Origin: Gallintestinimicrobium propionicum
GTDB lineage: Bacteria; Bacillota; Clostridia; Lachnospirales; Lachnospiraceae
Reading direction: 5' to 3'
NCBI RefSeq assembly: GCF_025567525.1
Contig: NZ_JAOQJY010000001.1
Coordinates: forward strand, 248,001-312,000
DNA: 64,000 nt
Below are positions 60,415 through 64,000 of the stretch, piece by piece. Every line of letters starts with the position of its first letter. Position 1 is the first letter of the stretch. Below the pieces are notes generated by a model. That model did no database searches. It was given only the letters and a program-made list of their open reading frames with translations, and was not told the DNA's origin. The translations under genes and the position numbers were made by a program.

Positions 60415-61480
60415 ATCGTTTTTTCTGTGCTCCTGTCTGTCCGGATCCGGAACCATTCCGATAGGTACCATTCGTGCGGCTGTCGGTGGCACTCCGGTAG
60501 GTACCATTTGTGCGGCTGTCGGTGGCACTCCGGTAGGTACCGCGCTGCTCTGCTTTGCGAGCACCGTCTGTACCTTGCCTGCGGTCAGCCGTTTTTGCGT
60601 AGCCGCCTGCATTCCGGTGAGCCGGATTCTGACCGCTGCGCTGCATTCCTGCATTCGCTATGCGTCCGTTCACTCTTGGCTCTGCAGCGCCGGTCTGGGC
60701 TTCTTTTTTCGCAGCAGGCTGCCGTTCCTTTTCCCATGCAGGATGCGCCGGACGGCTGGCATTTTTCCCGACTTCATAGTACAGCTCTTTTAACTCTGCA
60801 CCGGTGACTGCACGAATATCGCCCGGGTTTAATTTACCCAGCAGAATGTTTGCCACACGCACACGTTTGATGCTTAGAACGCCATAGCCGAGGGTCTTGC
60901 ACATCCGGCGGATCTGGCGGTTTAAGCCCTGCGTCAGGATAATACGGAAGACAAATTTTCCTTCTTCCTTTACAAAGCAGGGACGGGTACGCTCATTTAA
61001 ATCCTTTAACAGCATACCGTCCGACATTTTTTTGAGGAAATCCCGGCTAATGGGCTTATTGACGCGGACGAGGTACTCCTTTTCGTGAAAGTTTGCCGCA
61101 CGCATCAGACCATTGATTAAGTCACCATCGTTTGTCAGCAGTAAAAGGCCTTCCGAATCTCTGTCCAGGCGTCCTGCATAGGTTACACGTACCGGATATT
61201 CGACGACATCACGGATCGTGATCTGGGCGTGCTTGTCCTTTTCTGTACAGGTCACTCCAACCGGCTTGTAATAAGCCAGCACCACTTTTTTCTCCCGATG
61301 TCCGACCGGTTTGTCCTCAACTGTAATTTTGTCCAGATCGTTGACCCGCATACCCGGATCTGCAATCTTGCCATTCACAGACACTTTTCCCCCTTCGATC
61401 AGGACATCCGCTTCTCTTCTCGAACAGATGCCAGCCTGGGAAAGATATTTATTTAAACGGACCTTTTCAGTATTTGCCAT
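60407..61480 (-). CDS. Ribosomal large subunit pseudouridine synthase (RluB/RsuA family) with repetitive tail
   Basis: A 357-residue enzyme isomerising uridine in rRNA. An S4 RNA-binding domain (about residues 5-65, RLNKYLSQAGICSRREADVLI split) precedes the RsuA-type catalytic domain with the Asp motif YAGRLDRDSEGLLLLTNDG and NRQIRRMCKTLGYGVLSIKRV. The last 120 residues are a basic, Gly/Asn/Arg-rich disordered tail that ends in 12-residue repeats (NGTYRSATDSRT). RluB-like is the likely group; the exact rRNA site is not determined. ligA is translationally coupled to its end. Confidence 0.9.
   Translation of the reverse strand: MANTEKVRLNKYLSQAGICSRREADVLIEGGKVSVNGKIADPGMRVNDLDKITVEDKPVGHREKKVVLAYYKPVGVTCTEKDKHAQITIRDVVEYPVRVTYAGRLDRDSEGLLLLTNDGDLINGLMRAANFHEKEYLVRVNKPISRDFLKKMSDGMLLKDLNERTRPCFVKEEGKFVFRIILTQGLNRQIRRMCKTLGYGVLSIKRVRVANILLGKLNPGDIRAVTGAELKELYYEVGKNASRPAHPAWEKERQPAAKKEAQTGAAEPRVNGRIANAGMQRSGQNPAHRNAGGYAKTADRRQGTDGARKAEQRGTYRSATDSRTNGTYRSATDSRTNGTYRNGSGSGQTGAQKKRYE
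60464..60541. repeat. 36-bp coding tandem repeat in the pseudouridine synthase tail
   Basis: Two full copies (60464..60499, 60500..60535) and a six-base start of a third (GGTACC). They differ by single substitutions and encode NGTYRSATDSRT on the minus strand. The unit is a multiple of three, so copy-number change keeps the frame and the coupled ligA start. Confidence 0.85.
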
Positions 61481-61635
61481 AAATTAACTTCTCCATTCCG
61501 ATAAAAATCGCAGTATACAAATATTTTAGCACACTTTCAGATTCCGTGCCAGAAGAACATGCAGGGATTTTCAGGCGCATGGTTTCCCTCTGCTACAGCA
61601 AAATCCAGTCCGGAAGTTTTTTTCTAACCCACGGC

Positions 61636-61680
61636 AAAAACGGTCCTGCCAACTCTATAGAGCTCAGCAGAACCGTTTTT
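61636..61680. terminator. Terminator after the thiolase gene
   Basis: AAAAACGGT with CCTGC pairs with GCAG and ACCGTTTTT, with an internal AGAGCT-type hairpin (CTCTATAGAG). A and T runs flank the stem, so it can act on both strands, including the region downstream of thlA. Confidence 0.75.
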
Positions 61681-61738
61681 GAAATTATGTTATGAAATTC
61701 TATCCAAAACATCTGGAAGGTTATCGAAGTTTTTTGTC

Positions 61739-62920
61739 TTACTCGCGCTCTACGATCGCTGCACAACCCATGCCGCCGCCAACACAAAGAGTAGCAAGAC
61801 CTTTCTTTGCATCTCTCTTTTCCATCTCATGAAGTAAGGTTACCAGAATACGGCAGCCGGATGCTCCTACCGGATGACCAAGGGCGATTGCTCCGCCGTT
61901 GACGTTTAAGATATCGTTGTTGAAGCCAAGGTCATGCGCAACTGCTACAGACTGTGCTGCGAATGCTTCGTTTGCCTCAATCAGGTCGAAGTCACCGATT
62001 TCGTAGCCGGCTTTCTTCATTACCTTGCGGGTTGCTGCAACCGGTCCGATACCCATGATGCGGGGTTCTACGCCTGCCAGCTCGCCTGCTACCCAGGTAG
62101 CCATCGGCTTTACGCCCAGCTCCTTTGCCTTTTCTTCGCTCATAACGATCAGCGCTGCCGCTGCATCGTTGATACCGGAAGAATTGCCGGCGGTTACGAC
62201 ACCACCCTCTTTGAATGCAGGACGCAGTTTGCTGATGCTCTCTGCCGTTACATTCGGTCTGGGTCCCTCATCAGTATCAAATACAACGGTCTGTTTTTTC
62301 TGTTTTACTTCCATCGGAACGATCTCGTCCTTGAACTTGCCCTCTGCAATCGCTTTCTGTGCCTTCTGCTGGCTCCATGCTGCAAACTCATCCAGCTGCT
62401 CTCTGGTCAGTCCCCAGTCTTCTGCAATATTTTCAGCAGTAATACCCATATGATAGCCGCCGAATGCATCCGTCAGGGCATCGCGGATCAGCGCATCATC
62501 CATCTTTCCAGCGCCCATTCTGTAACCGAATCTTGCATTGTACAGAAGATAAGGAGCCATGGACATATTTTCCATACCGCCAGCTACGATGATATCCGCA
62601 TCACCGGAGGCAATCAGCTTGGCAGCCAGGTTTACACAGTGCATGCCGGAGCCGCACAGTACGTTGATCGTAGTTGCAGGAACCTCTACCGGAATCCCTG
62701 CGTTGACTGCTGCCTGTCTTGCAGGGTTCTGACCAAGACCTGCCTGAATGACACAGCCCATATATACTTCATCTACCTGCTCCGGTTTGATTCCGGTTCT
62801 TTTCAGGGCTTCTTTGATTACAACAGTGCCCAGATCCGGTGCGGGAGTTTTGGAAAGAGTTCCTCCCATTACGCCGATTGCTGTTCTGCATGCGCCTGCC
62901 AGCACTACTTTTCTTGCCAT
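61739..62920 (-). CDS. thlA: Acetyl-CoA acetyltransferase (thiolase)
   Basis: Thiolase condenses two acetyl-CoA to acetoacetyl-CoA, the entry to butyrate, or runs in reverse. The 393-residue product has the nucleophilic Cys in INVLCGSGMHCVN (near residue 88), the GGAIALGHPVGASG His motif and the second catalytic Cys in CVGGGMGCAAIV. Length is typical. No hbd or crt gene is adjacent, so the downstream pathway is not shown in this window. Confidence 0.96.
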   Translation of the reverse strand: MARKVVLAGACRTAIGVMGGTLSKTPAPDLGTVVIKEALKRTGIKPEQVDEVYMGCVIQAGLGQNPARQAAVNAGIPVEVPATTINVLCGSGMHCVNLAAKLIASGDADIIVAGGMENMSMAPYLLYNARFGYRMGAGKMDDALIRDALTDAFGGYHMGITAENIAEDWGLTREQLDEFAAWSQQKAQKAIAEGKFKDEIVPMEVKQKKQTVVFDTDEGPRPNVTAESISKLRPAFKEGGVVTAGNSSGINDAAAALIVMSEEKAKELGVKPMATWVAGELAGVEPRIMGIGPVAATRKVMKKAGYEIGDFDLIEANEAFAAQSVAVAHDLGFNNDILNVNGGAIALGHPVGASGCRILVTLLHEMEKRDAKKGLATLCVGGGMGCAAIVERE

Positions 62921-63064
62921 AACAATGATTCCTCCATTTTCCCTTTTTTCTTTATCATACTACTTTTGAAACGCTTTTCAAGCCCACTGCACGCTTTGTT
63001 GTGGTCTTTTTTAGAAACAAAAGCGTAAAAGCTTTCACGTCGGAAGGTACTTATCAGGGCATTT

Positions 63065-64000
63065 TTATCTGGTGCTCAAATGCCCGATATTTTTGATCAG
63101 CACGGAAATCGTCCCGTCGGGATTTGTGATAAATTCTACCTTCTCGGGGTCCTTATATTCTTCCATCGGAATCGTGATTTCGATGCCGGTGTCCGTCGTC
63201 AGGTGCTGCTTCTGGAACTTTTTGATCGTCGCCTCGCTCTTGGGCCTGACAACTTCTTTTTCCATGTTATATTTTTCCAGCTTTTCCTCCAGGTCTGCCT
63301 GCATCTGCGGACTGTCCTTAAAAACTTTCTCCTTGACCGCTTCGACCTCCAGGCTCCCCTTTTCCTCCAGCTCATCATAGATCGCCTGCTTGACTTCCAT
63401 CTTTCGCCGGGTGTCCTCATCTCCATAGTATTTTTTGTTGACCTGTTCCACTGCTTTTGTCACGATATCCAGCTTTGTCTTCTGAGACATCGGTGCATGA
63501 CATTCCAGAAACAGTTCGGAAAAGTACAGCTTCTTTTCACCATTTACTTCGAATTTTTTCTCTGTCAGCAAAATTTCTCCATTCGACAGATTCACTAAAA
63601 ATGCCTCAGAAAGCTTCTGTCCGGCAGACGGCAGGATCGCTTTCTGTAAAATGATATCGTTTAAATTTTCTCCGGTTTCGGTAGCCTTCGTTGCATGAGT
63701 ATAGGAAGTTTTATAATTTAATTTCAAAAATCCGAAATAATTGACGCCCTCCGCAGAAAAAACGACAACCGCAACGTCCGCCGCCGGAATATCGATATTC
63801 GAATTCATGATCCCATAGAGCTTTTCACACAATGCCCTGCTCGTCTGGACAAAATTTTCGGCGTTACAGTTCTGGATCAGCCCCATCACCTCAGATTCGT
63901 CAGAAAACTGGCAGACCTTCATATCGTCGCTCTCTGTAAATTTTTCAATATGAGCCTTTAAAAAATCGCACAGATTCGAACCCATATCGATCGGACAGTC
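63065..64000 (-). CDS. Nucleoid-associated protein (NdpA/YejK-like), 5' end missing
   Basis: The frame covers 306 residues from an internal ATG at 63985, and the five codons before it (DCPID) remain open to the window edge. The true start is therefore outside. The sequence matches the 37-kDa nucleoid-associated protein family (NdpA/YejK): LSEAFLVNLSNGEILLTEKKFEVNG and a long charged helical region with basic stretches. DNA binding is known for the family, but its role in Firmicutes is unclear. It is cut at the N-terminal side. Confidence 0.75.
   Translation of the reverse strand, partial: DCPIDMGSNLCDFLKAHIEKFTESDDMKVCQFSDESEVMGLIQNCNAENFVQTSRALCEKLYGIMNSNIDIPAADVAVVVFSAEGVNYFGFLKLNYKTSYTHATKATETGENLNDIILQKAILPSAGQKLSEAFLVNLSNGEILLTEKKFEVNGEKKLYFSELFLECHAPMSQKTKLDIVTKAVEQVNKKYYGDEDTRRKMEVKQAIYDELEEKGSLEVEAVKEKVFKDSPQMQADLEEKLEKYNMEKEVVRPKSEATIKKFQKQHLTTDTGIEITIPMEEYKDPEKVEFITNPDGTISVLIKNIGHLSTR

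Noticed and set aside
60415..60654. 80-residue N-terminal extension of LigA
   Set aside because: It is a second-frame reading of the repetitive tail of the upstream pseudouridine synthase. The family's N-terminus begins at the ATG at 60414.
61934..63028. 364-codon plus-strand frame opposite the thiolase gene
   Set aside because: It is antisense to a well-conserved thiolase and its Cys/Tyr/His-rich composition is typical of a shadow frame.

Overview
The window reads as a chromosomal segment of a spore-forming anaerobe of the class Clostridia, most likely a Lachnospiraceae member. This is inferred from gene content and not from any database search: YqfC/YqfD and SpoIIIE/FtsK sporulation-type genes, a Cys/Gly-rich 'chorion-like' microprotein, electron-bifurcating NfnAB, a likely Re-citrate synthase, a PPi-dependent phosphofructokinase, ATP-type PEP carboxykinase, Rex, a T-box leuS and a glycine riboswitch. 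No rRNA, tRNA, CRISPR array, phage or insertion sequence was recognised. One 250-base run of N (50218..50467) is an assembly gap.

Layout. 1-5.8 kb (minus strand): a BofC-like fragment, a flippase-like membrane protein, then ybeY, phoH, yqfD, yqfC and rlmH. 5.8-17.3 kb (minus): two zinc-ribbon membrane proteins, nfnB-nfnA, folD, fhs, ftsK, tepA and a small unknown; this joins redox balancing, one-carbon metabolism and chromosome translocation. 17.3-23.4 kb (minus): O-acetylhomoserine sulfhydrylase, YebC, MazF, alanine racemase, NAD(P)HX repair and Rex. 23.6-25.6 kb (plus): an ABC-F ATPase. 25.7-30.5 kb (minus): GtrA, the operon Re-citrate synthase - GntR - isocitrate dehydrogenase (glutamate carbon skeleton), and a compact subtilase. 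30.8-32.3 kb (plus): the Cys-rich microprotein and two unrecognised helical proteins. 32.4-41.7 kb (minus): a Gld-type ABC exporter with DUF4340 partner, T-box-controlled leuS and a divergent EF-G paralogue. 41.9-45.5 kb (plus): aroF-tyrA-aroA. 45.7-48.1 kb (minus): small unknown, UPF0104 flippase-like protein, cobO, DUF2325. 48.6-55.3 kb (plus): pckA, assembly gap, two XRE regulators, a SulP transporter and a riboswitch-controlled alanine/glycine symporter. 55.7-64 kb (minus): PPi-PFK, metA, ligA, an rRNA pseudouridine synthase, thiolase and a nucleoid-associated protein cut by the window edge.

How genes fit together. MetA carries Glu at position 111 and therefore probably makes O-acetylhomoserine, the substrate of the sulfhydrylase 40 kb away. 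PEP carboxykinase, PPi-PFK, Re-citrate synthase, NADP-dependent isocitrate dehydrogenase, NfnAB and Rex outline an anaerobic carbon and redox network.

The most unusual signal is non-coding. A modular family of multi-hairpin repeats (about 120-130 bp; two subtypes sharing a GATCCTCGCGGAG-type core) occurs at four loci, with solitary copies of its first hairpin at four more places. The copies sit in intergenic regions, several directly abutting a 3' gene end. Other notable signals are a structured, possibly bistable leader upstream of rex, a perfect palindrome inside the aroF promoter spacer, and a metal-regulator-like box upstream of the DUF2325 gene.
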